A stretch of 47,755 bases of DNA from CAVVVS01 sp963751355 (GCA_963751355.1 CAVVVS010000024.1:1-47755), one strand, 5' to 3'; positions 7,857-17,168 are shown, numbered from the stretch's first letter. Notes: generated by a model from the sequence alone, not told the origin. A program made the numbers and translations.

Positions 7857-10847
7857 ATGAAACTTCTATTACCAATTTTATTATTGTTTTCAATATCAGT
7901 CTATTCTCAAATTACAATTACAAGTGATGATATGTCTAAAATGTTCACTCTTGGATATACAACGAAAGTACATGAACATGATGGCTCGGCATCAATTAAC
8001 ATTGGTGCAGCCGGAGGAGGAAATAATTGGGATTTCACTGGATTATCAGAGAATCTAAATTATGATTTATTAAGTGTTGATAAATCCGCCGCTCCCAATC
8101 CAGGAGACTTCCCTAATGCTGATATTGTTGTATATAATAATGGTAATTATGAGGGACAAGAAGCTGAAATATGGTCTTATTATTCATTAAATAACTCTTA
8201 TGGGAATTTAGGGGCTGCAGCAAGGTTAAGCTCACAACCTGGTGATTTAGTTTCAATAAAAAATAATCCGCCAAGAATAGAAGCTGAATTTCCAATGACA
8301 TATAACTCTTCTTGGACAAGTTCTTATAATCAGTCTGTTTCTATTAATGGAATGACAGGTTTTCAAACTCCAATTGTATTAGATGTTACAGTTGATGCCT
8401 ATGGTACTATGCAATTACCAGGGGATAAAAGTTATGACGCTTTAAGGATAAGACAAACCATGACTGTGTCTACAATTTTAGGAGATTCAACAAGTGTTAC
8501 TTACTTTTTCATTTCTAAAGCGGGTGCACAGGTATCTTTAAATGTTCCCACTGGCGTAATCCCGCCCGATAGCGGTGTAATTAGTGTAGAAGATTATAGC
8601 TGGAATGATTCACTCGATAATAAAAATAGTACATTTATTGCAGATGGATTTTTGGGAATAGAAAATCCTAGCTCAAATGATATTGTAATAGCAGGTGAAC
8701 TAGATACTATTAATTATAATAACCAGTTGGGGAATATAGATCTTTATTACAGCACGGATAGGGGTAGAAATTTTACATTAATTGACAGCAATTATTCATC
8801 AGCTGAAAACAGATACGTTTGGGATGTACCTGAATCGCTGCTTACAACAAAGGCAGAACTAAAAATTGTAGATGATAATGATACGGTTTCATTCCTTCAT
8901 AAGATATGTTACAGCGGTATATTTAAAATAAAACCTTGGCAGCTTTCGCGTATTGATACTACTAATGGTAATTTTAAACTTTTCATTCCCAAAAGAGATG
9001 GGTGGGGTTTTGTAAACAATAATAGCCCCGACGGACCAATGTGGCCTGAGGATTGGTGGAGTCAATTTGATTATTTATCAGGCAAAGATCCAAACACAGA
9101 TCATATTTATTTTGGTTATCCCTTTTTAGCAACTGCTAGTAAAGCATTTCCTGACTGGCCGTTATTTACCGCTGTTTTTGGAATTAAACCTCCTTGTTAT
9201 ATTAGAAAAAATCCTCCCATTATTTATAATACTGCCGCAACTCTTGCATGGCATTTTATAAATCATGATTGGGAAGGATCCTGTGAAGGATTTGCAATCA
9301 CCAGTCTTTTGGGATTTTACCATCACCAAAAGTTAGCTGAATTTATTCCCGATTATAAAGATTATGATAGTCTTTCCACTGTTCCATTTTGTTATGATGC
9401 ACAATATGCAATCAACTACTTCCATATACATCAATTTGGACGGAGCTTTCAAAAAGATAGGAAACAGCTAAAGAAGAAATCACCACGGCAGCTTTTAAGC
9501 GAATTAAAAGAAATGTTAAGCAAAAGTAATGTTGATGGGAAATTGCTTGAATATTGGGAGAACGGTAAAATTAAATCTGCTGGACATATTGTTGTGCCTT
9601 ATAAACTTGAAAGATTTGATGATAATTCTAATTTTAAAATTCTATTATATAATCCTAATAAACCCAAAGAGAACAACGATTTTATTTATTTAGATTCAAC
9701 TTCAAATACTTGGAGCGACAGTACTGGATTCAAATGGGGAACAGCGTCTTCCCACTGTTATCTTTCTTTTGAAAGCGCAGATTTTCTTGGCAAACCCAAA
9801 TTATTTTCTACAAATAATATATCCGAAACGTTAAAGAAAAATAACACTGATAATTCTAGTGATTTTATACTCTATAATACTTCTAAAGCAGAAATAACAA
9901 TTTCTTCCAGCAACGGGAATAAAATTGGATTTAAAGACAGCACTACTTTTAATGAAATTGAAAATGCAGATCCTATTATTCCCATTACAAGCAGATTTCA
10001 TCCGCCAATCGGGTATGATTTACCGGCAGATAATTATTCAATCCAGATGGATAATTATAAAGATTCCTCGTCAGAGGTTTTGTTTGACATGGATTCAATC
10101 TTCTATCATTATAGAAGGAATAAAGTTAATAACAGCGAATCGGATATTTTTAAATATTCGGCTGGTGGAATAGAAATTAAAAATCCCGATGCCTCAGAAA
10201 AGAATATAGCTTTAGAAACAGTTGTTAATAAAGATATAAGTGAAAAAGTTTTTCAAACAGATAATTTAAAACTTGTAAAAAATGATTCTATCAAAATTAA
10301 AAAATTGAGTCAGGATGATCTTTTATTAAATAATTATGGAGTCAACAAAACATATGATCTTACAATAAAGAGCGCTTCTGCTGATGGGGAATTGATTTTC
10401 ATTCATCCGCAAATTCAATTAACATCAAACTCTTCTCATCAAATTATTCCAGTTTGGAATGATCTGAATAATTCTCCCATAAAAATATTAATTGATAATG
10501 GCAACGACGGAACGATAGATGATTCAATATTTGTGGATAACCAGCCTACAAATGTGAATGAAAAATATACAGCAAATATGCCTAATAAATTCCAATTGCA
10601 TCAAAATTATCCGAACCCGTTTAATCCAACAACAACAATTTCATTTGATCTTCCTGAACAATCTCATGTAACACTAACGGTTTACAACATACTTGGTCAG
10701 AAAGTTGCAACACTGATTAATGAAGTTAAACAAGCAGGAAGTTATAAAGAAACTTTTGACGCATCTTCACTATCAAGCGGCGTTTATATTTATAAACTAT
10801 CCGCGGGCAAGTTTACAAACTCAAAGAAGATGATCTTGGTTAAGTAA
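7857..10847 (+). CDS. Large T9SS-sorted protein with putative papain-like cysteine peptidase centre
   Basis: This is a 996-residue exported protein with a strong ribosome site (AAGGAG) and a signal peptide of about 17 residues. The N-terminal third is a beta-rich region found in Ignavibacteria cargo (GNNWDFTGLSE and similar). The central part contains WEGSCEGFAITSLLGFY with C476, then GHIVVPYKLE with H577, and ILLYNPNKP with N599. This Cys, then GH-hydrophobic, then (Y/D)xN order matches papain-fold peptidases, in which Cys, His and Asn/Asp form the active site. The assignment is inference from motif order, as no family match was run. A T9SS type A sorting domain occupies about 908-996 (QNYPNPF from Q916). 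The body could instead be a non-catalytic relative. It stands between a pseudogene and a lipoprotein gene. Confidence 0.75.
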   Translation: MKLLLPILLLFSISVYSQITITSDDMSKMFTLGYTTKVHEHDGSASINIGAAGGGNNWDFTGLSENLNYDLLSVDKSAAPNPGDFPNADIVVYNNGNYEGQEAEIWSYYSLNNSYGNLGAAARLSSQPGDLVSIKNNPPRIEAEFPMTYNSSWTSSYNQSVSINGMTGFQTPIVLDVTVDAYGTMQLPGDKSYDALRIRQTMTVSTILGDSTSVTYFFISKAGAQVSLNVPTGVIPPDSGVISVEDYSWNDSLDNKNSTFIADGFLGIENPSSNDIVIAGELDTINYNNQLGNIDLYYSTDRGRNFTLIDSNYSSAENRYVWDVPESLLTTKAELKIVDDNDTVSFLHKICYSGIFKIKPWQLSRIDTTNGNFKLFIPKRDGWGFVNNNSPDGPMWPEDWWSQFDYLSGKDPNTDHIYFGYPFLATASKAFPDWPLFTAVFGIKPPCYIRKNPPIIYNTAATLAWHFINHDWEGSCEGFAITSLLGFYHHQKLAEFIPDYKDYDSLSTVPFCYDAQYAINYFHIHQFGRSFQKDRKQLKKKSPRQLLSELKEMLSKSNVDGKLLEYWENGKIKSAGHIVVPYKLERFDDNSNFKILLYNPNKPKENNDFIYLDSTSNTWSDSTGFKWGTASSHCYLSFESADFLGKPKLFSTNNISETLKKNNTDNSSDFILYNTSKAEITISSSNGNKIGFKDSTTFNEIENADPIIPITSRFHPPIGYDLPADNYSIQMDNYKDSSSEVLFDMDSIFYHYRRNKVNNSESDIFKYSAGGIEIKNPDASEKNIALETVVNKDISEKVFQTDNLKLVKNDSIKIKKLSQDDLLLNNYGVNKTYDLTIKSASADGELIFIHPQIQLTSNSSHQIIPVWNDLNNSPIKILIDNGNDGTIDDSIFVDNQPTNVNEKYTANMPNKFQLHQNYPNPFNPTTTISFDLPEQSHVTLTVYNILGQKVATLINEVKQAGSYKETFDASSLSSGVYIYKLSAGKFTNSKKMILVK

Positions 10848-10898
10848 AAATTTTGAAGAGCTGTACATTTAAATTTTATAAAATAAATAGGAGAAGAA

Positions 10899-11789
10899 AT
10901 GAAATCGATTAAATATTTTGCCGTTTTATTACTATTAATTTTTGTTTCATGCAGCAGTAAACCCCCTTCAAATATTGTTGATGTTATTGCAAAAGATTAC
11001 TATTTCCAGTCACCTGATTCCATATCTTCCGGCTGGACTACCTTTCGTCTTAAAAATGAAGGTACTTGCGTTCATTTCTTTTTTCTAACTCTTCTCCCGA
11101 ATAGCATACCTTTTGAAAGATATGGTAAAGATGTAGGAAGCGCATTTGCAGTTGCTTGGGATTCATTACAAGCCGGAATGGATAAACCAAAAGCAGGAGC
11201 ATTGCTTGGCAGTTTATTACCCAAATGGTATGCTTCAGCAAAAGCTATGGGCGGAGCTGGTCTTATTTCACCGGGGAAAACAGCTCAAACTACCATAAAA
11301 CTAGAACCTGGTACTTATGTTATGGAATGTTATATGAAAACAGCAGAAGGAAAATTCCATAGTGAATTGGGTATGGTTCGACAATTAACTGTTACTCATA
11401 ATATTTCTAAAATGAAAGAACCTACAAATGCTAATGTTGATTTAACTCTTTCAAATTATAAAATTGAATCAAAAGGGAAACTCTCATCAGGAAAAAATAT
11501 AATTGCTGTACACTTTAAAGAACATCCCAAATATGGTTTAGGGAATGATGTCCATCTTGTAAAATTGAATGATAAAACAAATATTGAAAAACTAACAAAA
11601 TGGATGGATTGGATGAATATAAATGGACTTCGTACTCCGGCGCCTGCAGAATTCCTTGGAGGAACTCAAGAAATGCCTGTAGGTTATACATCCTATTTTA
11701 CTGTTGATTTAAAACCCGGTAAGTATGCATGGATTTCAGAACCTTCAGCATCAAAAGGAATGATTAAAGAATTCAGCATAAATGAATAA
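10899..11789 (+). CDS. Lipoprotein with cupredoxin-like domain
   Basis: This is a 296-residue protein with ribosome site AGGAGA. A signal peptide ends in FVSC (C18), a slightly weak lipobox, so it is probably lipid-anchored. Residues about 30-165 read as a beta-sandwich with FRLKNEGTCVHFFFL, a central helical insertion, then LEPGTYVMECYMKTAEGKFHSELGM. The His in the first motif and the Cys, His and Met in the second are the residue types of a type 1 copper site. However, the Cys-to-His spacing (10 residues) is longer than in azurin or plastocyanin, so copper binding is uncertain. A second similar beta-sandwich (residues about 185-296, ending LKPGKYAWISEPSASKGM) lacks the Cys. It may act in electron transfer or metal handling. 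Family membership is inferred. Confidence 0.65.
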   Translation: MKSIKYFAVLLLLIFVSCSSKPPSNIVDVIAKDYYFQSPDSISSGWTTFRLKNEGTCVHFFFLTLLPNSIPFERYGKDVGSAFAVAWDSLQAGMDKPKAGALLGSLLPKWYASAKAMGGAGLISPGKTAQTTIKLEPGTYVMECYMKTAEGKFHSELGMVRQLTVTHNISKMKEPTNANVDLTLSNYKIESKGKLSSGKNIIAVHFKEHPKYGLGNDVHLVKLNDKTNIEKLTKWMDWMNINGLRTPAPAEFLGGTQEMPVGYTSYFTVDLKPGKYAWISEPSASKGMIKEFSINE

Positions 11790-11835
11790 ATACCTACAAA
11801 AAATTATTTATATTTTTATAGTTTTTAATGTACAA

Positions 11836-11925
11836 TCTCATGTAGCTCTTAAAGTTTTTAAAATACTTGGGAAATAAGCTGCGGGTTTAATGGATGAAGT
11901 CAACCATTAGAAGTTGAAATTATTT
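11836..11925 (+). pseudogene. Relic of a T9SS sorting domain
   Basis: The + strand reads SHVALKVFKILGK-stop-AAGLMDEV, then in a shifted frame QPLEVEI. This matches the middle of the sorting domains elsewhere in the window (SHVTLTVYNILGQKVATLINEVKQAG…). A stop codon and a frameshift interrupt it, and nothing recognisable precedes it, so it is a decayed tail of a lost cargo gene. Confidence 0.5.
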
Positions 11926-12356
11926 GGTCAATCTTTATAATACGTGGATCTCCAACGTTCTTATGCAGCCAATAAATTGAATATCCTGAAACTATTATAT
12001 ACAAATAAATACATCTACGTAACCGACGAATGAAATTAATATACCAACAATACGTCCGGTGCAGTTATTGAATTTAATATAGAAGAACAAAATGTCCTTT
12101 CTTTTTCTGCGTCTAGCTCTACAACAAATGCACTTCTTGGAATTCCTTGAATTCATTTAGTCCAGGTAAAGAAGAAGAAAACACTGTCAAAAGTAAGCGG
12201 ATTTATCGATATTATTACATAGAAATTTGCAAGTAGAATTGCTGCAGCCATAATCATAAGATTAATTTTATGACCGAATATATTCGTTAGATATCCAAGA
12301 ATTACATTTCCTAATTGCAGTTTTTATAATTCGGATATTTCAGAAGTAATATTCAT
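11900..12356 (-). pseudogene. Relic of an MFS-type transporter gene
   Basis: Translating the minus strand gives disconnected pieces of a membrane transporter. LGNVILGYLTNIFGHKINL is a classical MFS loop, followed by the helix MIMAAAILLANFYVIISI. Next come IQGIPRSAFVVELDAEKER and ILNSITAPDVLL. After frame changes, SFVGYVDVFIC and YSIYWLHKNVGDPRIIKID resemble the last helix and C-terminal tail. At least one stop (after FTWTK) and two frameshifts separate the pieces, and the first half of the gene is missing. With the sorting-domain relic this accounts for most of the 578-bp gap between the lipoprotein and hydrolase genes. Confidence 0.6.
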
Positions 12357-12367
12357 TGATTGTAAAT

Positions 12368-14263
12368 TTATTGTAAGATATTCACCTTTAAAGATGACGG
12401 ATATTTTTTTGAATGGTAAACTCTTTGTGTTGCCTTCTGAAAATCCGAATCTTTTGCAAAATAGATATTCTCAAATTTTTGAGGATTTCTATCTGCTAAG
12501 GGGAACCAGCTGCTCTGAATTTGTACCATTATTCTGTGTCCTTTTAAGAAAGTATGAAAAATATCCTGGAGCGTAAACTTGACTTCGGTAACTTTATTCG
12601 GTACAAACGATTCCGGTTTTGTGTAGCTGTTTCTATATTTTCCTCTCATTATATCGCCTCTCACCATCATTTGAAATCCGCCCATCTTAATATTACATAG
12701 ATTGGGATCATTATCTTTTGCGGTGTCAGGGTATACATCGATTAATTTTACAATCCAGTCGGCATCTGTGCCGGAGGTTGAAACAAATAGATCTGCATTA
12801 ATTGGTCCTGCAACAGTAACATTATTATTTAGAACAGGTGTTTCATAGACAAGTACATCCGGTCTTCTTGAAGCAAACCGTTGATCTTCAACCATATATT
12901 CGCGGGTCATTCTCTCGGTAGTTTGCTGAGTAAACGGAACCGGATGTGCAGGATCGCTAATGTATTGATCGAATGAACTTTTAGCAGCTTTTGGTTGGGA
13001 AAAAGACAATCCTTTATTACCCTGCATGTATAAGCGTTCGTGTTTTACATTCTTCGGCGGCCACGCATCAAATTTCCTCCATTTGTTCGAGCCTGTTTCG
13101 AACACATAAGCTTCCGGAAAATTTGCTTTCCCTTTTCTTTTTAAGTAATAATTAAAAAACGGCAGTTCAATATTTTTCTGATAAAATTTACTGGTCTTAC
13201 TTCCGAATTGAACATTGCCTAAATGATCACCTAATGATCTTTCCCATCCGCCGTGAAACCAGGGCCCCATTACTATTGTGTTATGATTATTTGGATTCTT
13301 TGCTTCGATGGACTTATATGTATTGAGTGCACCATAGAGATCTTCTGCATCAAACCAGCCGCCGACAGTCATTACAGCAGGTTTGATGTTTTTAAAATGC
13401 GGCAGCGTATTGCGCGCCTGCCAAAAAGCATCGTAATTAGGATGCGCCATTAATGTATCCCAGAATGGAATTTGATGTTTATAAAATTTTACCGTGGTAT
13501 TTTCGAATGAACCCATTTCAAGAAAGAAGTCATATCCGTCGGGATTATCCGTAGTGAATACAGGTTTAGACCAGTTTTTCACTAATCCTTTTCTCGGAAT
13601 ACCGAACACATCATAAAACCAAAATGCATGAGGCAGCCAAAAAGCACCATGACGGTGAAAATCATCATCGATAAACCAATCGGCTATTGGTGCCTGGGGA
13701 GATGCAGCAACTAACGCAGGATGTGCATCAATTACTCCCATTGCAGTATAAAAACCAGGATAAGATATTCCGTACATTCCAACTTTACCGTTATTATGGG
13801 GAACGTGCTTTACTAGCCAATCTATTGTATCATAAGTGTCGCTGCTTTCATCTATGTCTTTATTACTTTTCTTGTTAGGTATGTAAGGGCGCATATCTTC
13901 GTATGTTCCTTCCGACATAAACTTTCCGCGGACATCCTGGTAAATGTAAATGTATTTTTCATGTGTGAATAAAGTTGAGGGGCCTAATTCACTCTTGTAT
14001 TTGTTAGCCCCATAGGGATAAACCCTATATGGAGTTCTACTAAAAAGTATCGGATAATTTTCAGAAGTATCCTTAGGAGAATAAACAGCTGTGAACAACT
14101 TAATCCCGTCTCTCATCGGAATCATATATTCATGTTTGGTGAAATGCTGAGCAACGTAAAGTGAATCTTTGTTCTGCGCATCTGCTTTATAAAAAAATGA
14201 TGCAAAAAGTATTAAAAGTGAGAAACTAAAAAGCGGTTTGAAATAGAACCCATTTGGCTTCAT
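12368..14263 (-). CDS. Secreted CocE/NonD-type hydrolase (X-Pro dipeptidyl-peptidase S15 family)
   Basis: This 631-residue alpha/beta-hydrolase has a signal peptide (about 1-29, ending KADAQ), so it is exported across the inner membrane. The nucleophile motif GISYPG holds S167. The other triad members are probably D305 (GGWFDAED) and H337 (GPWFHGGW), with the same order and similar spacing to cocaine esterase. The C-terminal jelly-roll domain typical of S15/CocE proteins runs from about residue 430 to the end. The family includes X-Pro dipeptidyl peptidases, alpha-amino-acid ester hydrolases and glutaryl acylases. The substrate is not predictable, though a peptidase or amino-acid esterase role suits a peptide-degrading heterotroph. 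It has no T9SS tail, so a periplasmic location is likely. It is divergent from the rubrerythrin gene. Confidence 0.9.
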   Translation of the reverse strand: MKPNGFYFKPLFSFSLLILFASFFYKADAQNKDSLYVAQHFTKHEYMIPMRDGIKLFTAVYSPKDTSENYPILFSRTPYRVYPYGANKYKSELGPSTLFTHEKYIYIYQDVRGKFMSEGTYEDMRPYIPNKKSNKDIDESSDTYDTIDWLVKHVPHNNGKVGMYGISYPGFYTAMGVIDAHPALVAASPQAPIADWFIDDDFHRHGAFWLPHAFWFYDVFGIPRKGLVKNWSKPVFTTDNPDGYDFFLEMGSFENTTVKFYKHQIPFWDTLMAHPNYDAFWQARNTLPHFKNIKPAVMTVGGWFDAEDLYGALNTYKSIEAKNPNNHNTIVMGPWFHGGWERSLGDHLGNVQFGSKTSKFYQKNIELPFFNYYLKRKGKANFPEAYVFETGSNKWRKFDAWPPKNVKHERLYMQGNKGLSFSQPKAAKSSFDQYISDPAHPVPFTQQTTERMTREYMVEDQRFASRRPDVLVYETPVLNNNVTVAGPINADLFVSTSGTDADWIVKLIDVYPDTAKDNDPNLCNIKMGGFQMMVRGDIMRGKYRNSYTKPESFVPNKVTEVKFTLQDIFHTFLKGHRIMVQIQSSWFPLADRNPQKFENIYFAKDSDFQKATQRVYHSKKYPSSLKVNILQ

Positions 14264-14500
14264 GGATTGTTCTCCCTGTACTATTCAAAATTTGATTTTT
14301 GTGCTGCCGGTTAAAATAATGGAAAAATTCTTTTATTAAAAGAGGTGATAATTCGTTTTTGCACTGTTTCTCCTAAAGCAGTTAGCTTGAATTAGTTAAA
14401 TGTTACCAGCTGTTTAACTTACAATGTTTAATACACAGTTTTCAACTAACTTTAATTATGCATCTGCTTTAGTTCCGGCAATTACTTATTTTTGTATGAC

Positions 14501-14516
14501 TGTTTATTAATAAACA
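14501..14516. promoter_or_regulatory. Perfect 16-bp palindrome upstream of rubrerythrin
   Basis: TGTTTATTAATAAACA is its own reverse complement and ends 34 bp before the rubrerythrin ATG, at a typical operator position. About 100 bp further upstream AGTTAAA (14394-14400) and TTTAACT (14413-14419) form another inverted pair. Neither matches the PerR, Fur or Rex consensus exactly, so the regulator is unknown. Confidence 0.5.
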
Positions 14517-14550
14517 TCGATAATCCTCAAAAATACAGGGAGAAAAAAAC

Positions 14551-15048
14551 ATGCCTAAAACAGAAGAAAATCTAAATGTAGCATTTGCCGGCGAAAGTCA
14601 GGCTAATCAAAAATACCGTGCATTCGCAAAAAAAGCGGAGCAGGACGGTTTCCCGAATATTGCAAAATTGTTTAATACTGCGGCGGAAGCCGAAAAAATT
14701 CATGCGGAAGGACATTTAAAAGCTTTAGAAGGAATTGGATCTACGGTTGAAAATATAAAAGCCGCAATCGGTGGTGAAACTTATGAGTATACGGAAATGT
14801 ATCCTCCTATGCTGGAAGAAGCACTAAAAGAAAACCATAAAGCCAAACGCATGTTCGGTTATGCTGTGGAAGCTGAAGAAGTTCATGCTAAATTATACAA
14901 GATGGCTTTGGAAGCTGCGGAACAAGGTAAAGATTTGGAAGATATGGAAATCTATCTTTGTCCTGTTTGCGGAAATATTGAATTCGGTAAACCTACCGAA
15001 AACTGTCCCATTTGCGGAACGTTAGCTTCAAAATACATTCAAGTTTAA
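14551..15048 (+). CDS. Rubrerythrin
   Basis: This is a 165-residue cytoplasmic di-iron peroxidase that reduces hydrogen peroxide using electrons delivered through its rubredoxin-like domain. The four-helix part carries the expected ligands: E15 (AGESQAN), E48xxH51 (EAEKIHAEGH) and E109xxH112 (EAEEVHAKL). The C-terminal rubredoxin knuckle has C137/C140 (CPVCG) and C152/C155 (CPICG). Length and motif order fit the compact rubrerythrin family. A strong ribosome site (GGGAGA) precedes the ATG, and a hairpin follows the gene. It is a single-gene unit with its own promoter region. Rubrerythrin is typical of anaerobes or facultative anaerobes facing occasional oxygen. Confidence 0.97.
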   Translation: MPKTEENLNVAFAGESQANQKYRAFAKKAEQDGFPNIAKLFNTAAEAEKIHAEGHLKALEGIGSTVENIKAAIGGETYEYTEMYPPMLEEALKENHKAKRMFGYAVEAEEVHAKLYKMALEAAEQGKDLEDMEIYLCPVCGNIEFGKPTENCPICGTLASKYIQV

Positions 15049-15071
15049 CAATACGAATAACATCATATTAA

Positions 15072-15098
15072 AGAATGGCTGTTGTTAACAGCCATTCT
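15072..15098. terminator. Terminator-like hairpin between convergent genes
   Basis: AGAATGGCTGTT (15072-15083) and AACAGCCATTCT (15087-15098) form a perfect 12-bp stem with a 3-nt loop. It lies between the rubrerythrin gene and the convergent yeiH-like gene, so it may serve both. It has no long U-tract. The bases TGATTAAATAAAAT follow it, exactly as they follow the hairpin at 30636-30672. Confidence 0.65.
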
Positions 15099-15158
15099 GA
15101 TTAAATAAAATTAATGATGATTTAGTAGAATAATAAAGGAAAGAGCACTTTCGGCATA

Positions 15159-16148
15159 TCAGTGAACTAATTTCAAAATAATAAATAATGAGCTTACTGA
15201 AATAATCACCCACAGGATAACTCCCTGAACCAGAGGCTTAGCACCGACAGTCTTAATAACCTCTTTTGAAAGTCCGGCACCGATTAAAAACAAAGTAACC
15301 GTCAGACCGATTTTGGCCATGCTTACAATGCTTCCCGAGATTTCAGCAACCGGTGAAAAATATGTGCGGAGAATTGAAGCTATAACAAATAGAATGATGA
15401 AGTAAGGAATTGATACTTTTGAAGTCTTATTCTTAAAGAAAAAAGAAGTAAGCAGGGCGACCGGTACAATCCAGAGTGCGCGGGCTAACTTTACAGTTGT
15501 TGCAATCTGCAAAGCTGCATTTCCGTATTTTGCCGCAGCTCCGACTACAGAGCTTGTATCGTGTATTGCAATTCCCGCCCAGAATCCAAATTGTGTTTGA
15601 GTAAGGTGGAGTATGTGTCCGATCATAGGGAATATAAAAAGTGCAATTGAGTTCAATATAAATACCGTGCCGAGTGCAACCGACATTTCCTGGGAGTTTG
15701 CATTTAATATAGGTGCAACCGCGGCAATTGCACTTCCGCCGCATATAGCCGTGCCGGATGAAATTAAGTGCGAAGTTTTTCTATGAATCTTCAGCCATCT
15801 TCCGATCAGATATCCAAGAGTTAAAGTACCAAAAATTGAAACAATTGTGAAGGAGATCCCTTCTTTACCGACTTTCATAATTTCGCTTAAATTCATTCCG
15901 AATCCTAATCCTACAACCGATACTTGCAGAAGTATTTTTGTCGCTTTATGATTAAGATGCAGATATGGGTGCCCGATTGTGAAAGCGATGACAATCCCGA
16001 TTGCAAGTGCGATGGGAGGCGAGGCAATAGGTGATAAACAAAAGATCAAAGCTAAAATAAAAATCACTTCCCTGTAGGTCACGTTCTTAAATGAAAAATT
16101 ATCTTTATTATTATTTCCATTTTTCGATTTTAATGTTTGTTTTTTCAT
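15159..16148 (-). CDS. YeiH-type putative sulfate exporter (UPF0324/PSE family)
   Basis: This 329-residue inner-membrane protein has about nine or ten hydrophobic helices after a short basic N-terminus. Family hallmarks are visible: GTAICGGSAIAAVAPIL, then FPMIGHILHLTQTQFGFWAGIAIHDTSSVVGA, and a C-terminal FLIGAGLSKE. Members are annotated as putative sulfate or sulfonate exporters, although direct transport evidence is limited. A LysR regulator gene lies immediately upstream on the same strand (126-bp gap), an association also seen for E. coli yeiH and yeiE. The reading frame from 15433 to 15744 in another minus-strand phase is only a shadow of this gene. Confidence 0.9.
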   Translation of the reverse strand: MKKQTLKSKNGNNNKDNFSFKNVTYREVIFILALIFCLSPIASPPIALAIGIVIAFTIGHPYLHLNHKATKILLQVSVVGLGFGMNLSEIMKVGKEGISFTIVSIFGTLTLGYLIGRWLKIHRKTSHLISSGTAICGGSAIAAVAPILNANSQEMSVALGTVFILNSIALFIFPMIGHILHLTQTQFGFWAGIAIHDTSSVVGAAAKYGNAALQIATTVKLARALWIVPVALLTSFFFKNKTSKVSIPYFIILFVIASILRTYFSPVAEISGSIVSMAKIGLTVTLFLIGAGLSKEVIKTVGAKPLVQGVILWVIISVSSLFIILKLVH

Positions 16149-16274
16149 TATACCTAAATTTATTATTGAATGATATCCGCTTGACTATTACCGAAATATG
16201 AATAGAAGATTGAGCCCAAATGTAACGGGCACAATGAGCACATTCAAATTCAAAATTGTTATTAAGTATTACTT

Positions 16275-17168
16275 TTAGTTATAGTATTGTTTAGCAAATT
16301 TTATAAAGAGAGATGTCATTCCGGTGGGAGATGAGCCTTGTAAGCAAATAAAATCAAAGGTCCGGTTAATTTTAAAATTTTTTACTTTTATTACCCTGAG
16401 TGAATTTGACTCAATTTCTTTTTTTATTGCCCGCATTGAAATGAAACCTATACTGTCATCTGATTCCAGGTAACATTTAATTGCTTCGGTGCTCCCGAGA
16501 TACATTACAATATTTAATTCACTCAGTTTAATCTTTTTATTTTTTAATGCATATTCAAAAACTTCAAGAGTTCCTGAACCTCTTTCACGAAGTACTAAAG
16601 GTAATTCATTTAATTTGTCAAATGTTATTTCATCGGGTAAATTCAACTTGTTTTTATTACTTGTTGTAGCAACAAGTTCATCCTTCATAAAAAGCTGATA
16701 TTTTATATCACGACTTTTTATTTTACCTTCCACAATTCCCAGATCGATTTCTCCTTTTATCAAAGCATCGGCAATTTGTTCCGAATTTCCATTGAGAAGC
16801 GACAAATTAATTTTCGGATACTTTTTATGGAATCCGGATAGAACCGGCGGAATTACATATTGGGCGATTGTTGTACTTGCACCCAGACGTAATTTCCCGG
16901 TATTAAGTTCTTTGAATTCATTTAACTTATCTTCCAATTTTCTGTGCAGCACAAACACTTTTTCTGAATAGTCTAGCAAAGCTTTACCGGCTTCGGTTAA
17001 ATATATTTTACTGCCCTTTCTTGTGAAAAGTGTAAGTCCGTAATATTTTTCAAGGGCTTGAATATGTTTTGTAATCGCCGGCTGTGTGATAAATAGTTCA
17101 CGGGAAGCTTTAGTAAAACTTAAATTTTTTGCAACGGATTGAAAAACTTTTAGTCTAAAATTTTCCAT
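16275..17168 (-). CDS. LysR-family transcriptional regulator (CysL/YeiE-like)
   Basis: This is a 297-residue DNA-binding regulator. The N-terminal winged helix-turn-helix (about 1-60) shows LSFTKASRELFITQPAITKHIQALE. A linker helix and a LysR substrate-binding domain follow (about 90-295), including LRERGSGTLEVFE, a motif common in CysL/YeiE-type members. The gene lies just upstream of, and co-directional with, the yeiH-like exporter, so it probably controls that gene in response to a sulfur compound; this is inferred from context. The start is divergent from the sensor kinase at 17378. Their 209-bp shared gap is AT-rich, and I could not assign a specific operator in it. Confidence 0.93.
   Translation of the reverse strand: MENFRLKVFQSVAKNLSFTKASRELFITQPAITKHIQALEKYYGLTLFTRKGSKIYLTEAGKALLDYSEKVFVLHRKLEDKLNEFKELNTGKLRLGASTTIAQYVIPPVLSGFHKKYPKINLSLLNGNSEQIADALIKGEIDLGIVEGKIKSRDIKYQLFMKDELVATTSNKNKLNLPDEITFDKLNELPLVLRERGSGTLEVFEYALKNKKIKLSELNIVMYLGSTEAIKCYLESDDSIGFISMRAIKKEIESNSLRVIKVKNFKINRTFDFICLQGSSPTGMTSLFIKFAKQYYN

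Noticed and set aside
15433..15744. 103-codon minus-strand frame inside the yeiH-like gene, Cys-rich
   Set aside because: It lies wholly within the well-supported transporter gene in another phase and has no ribosome site or family features.
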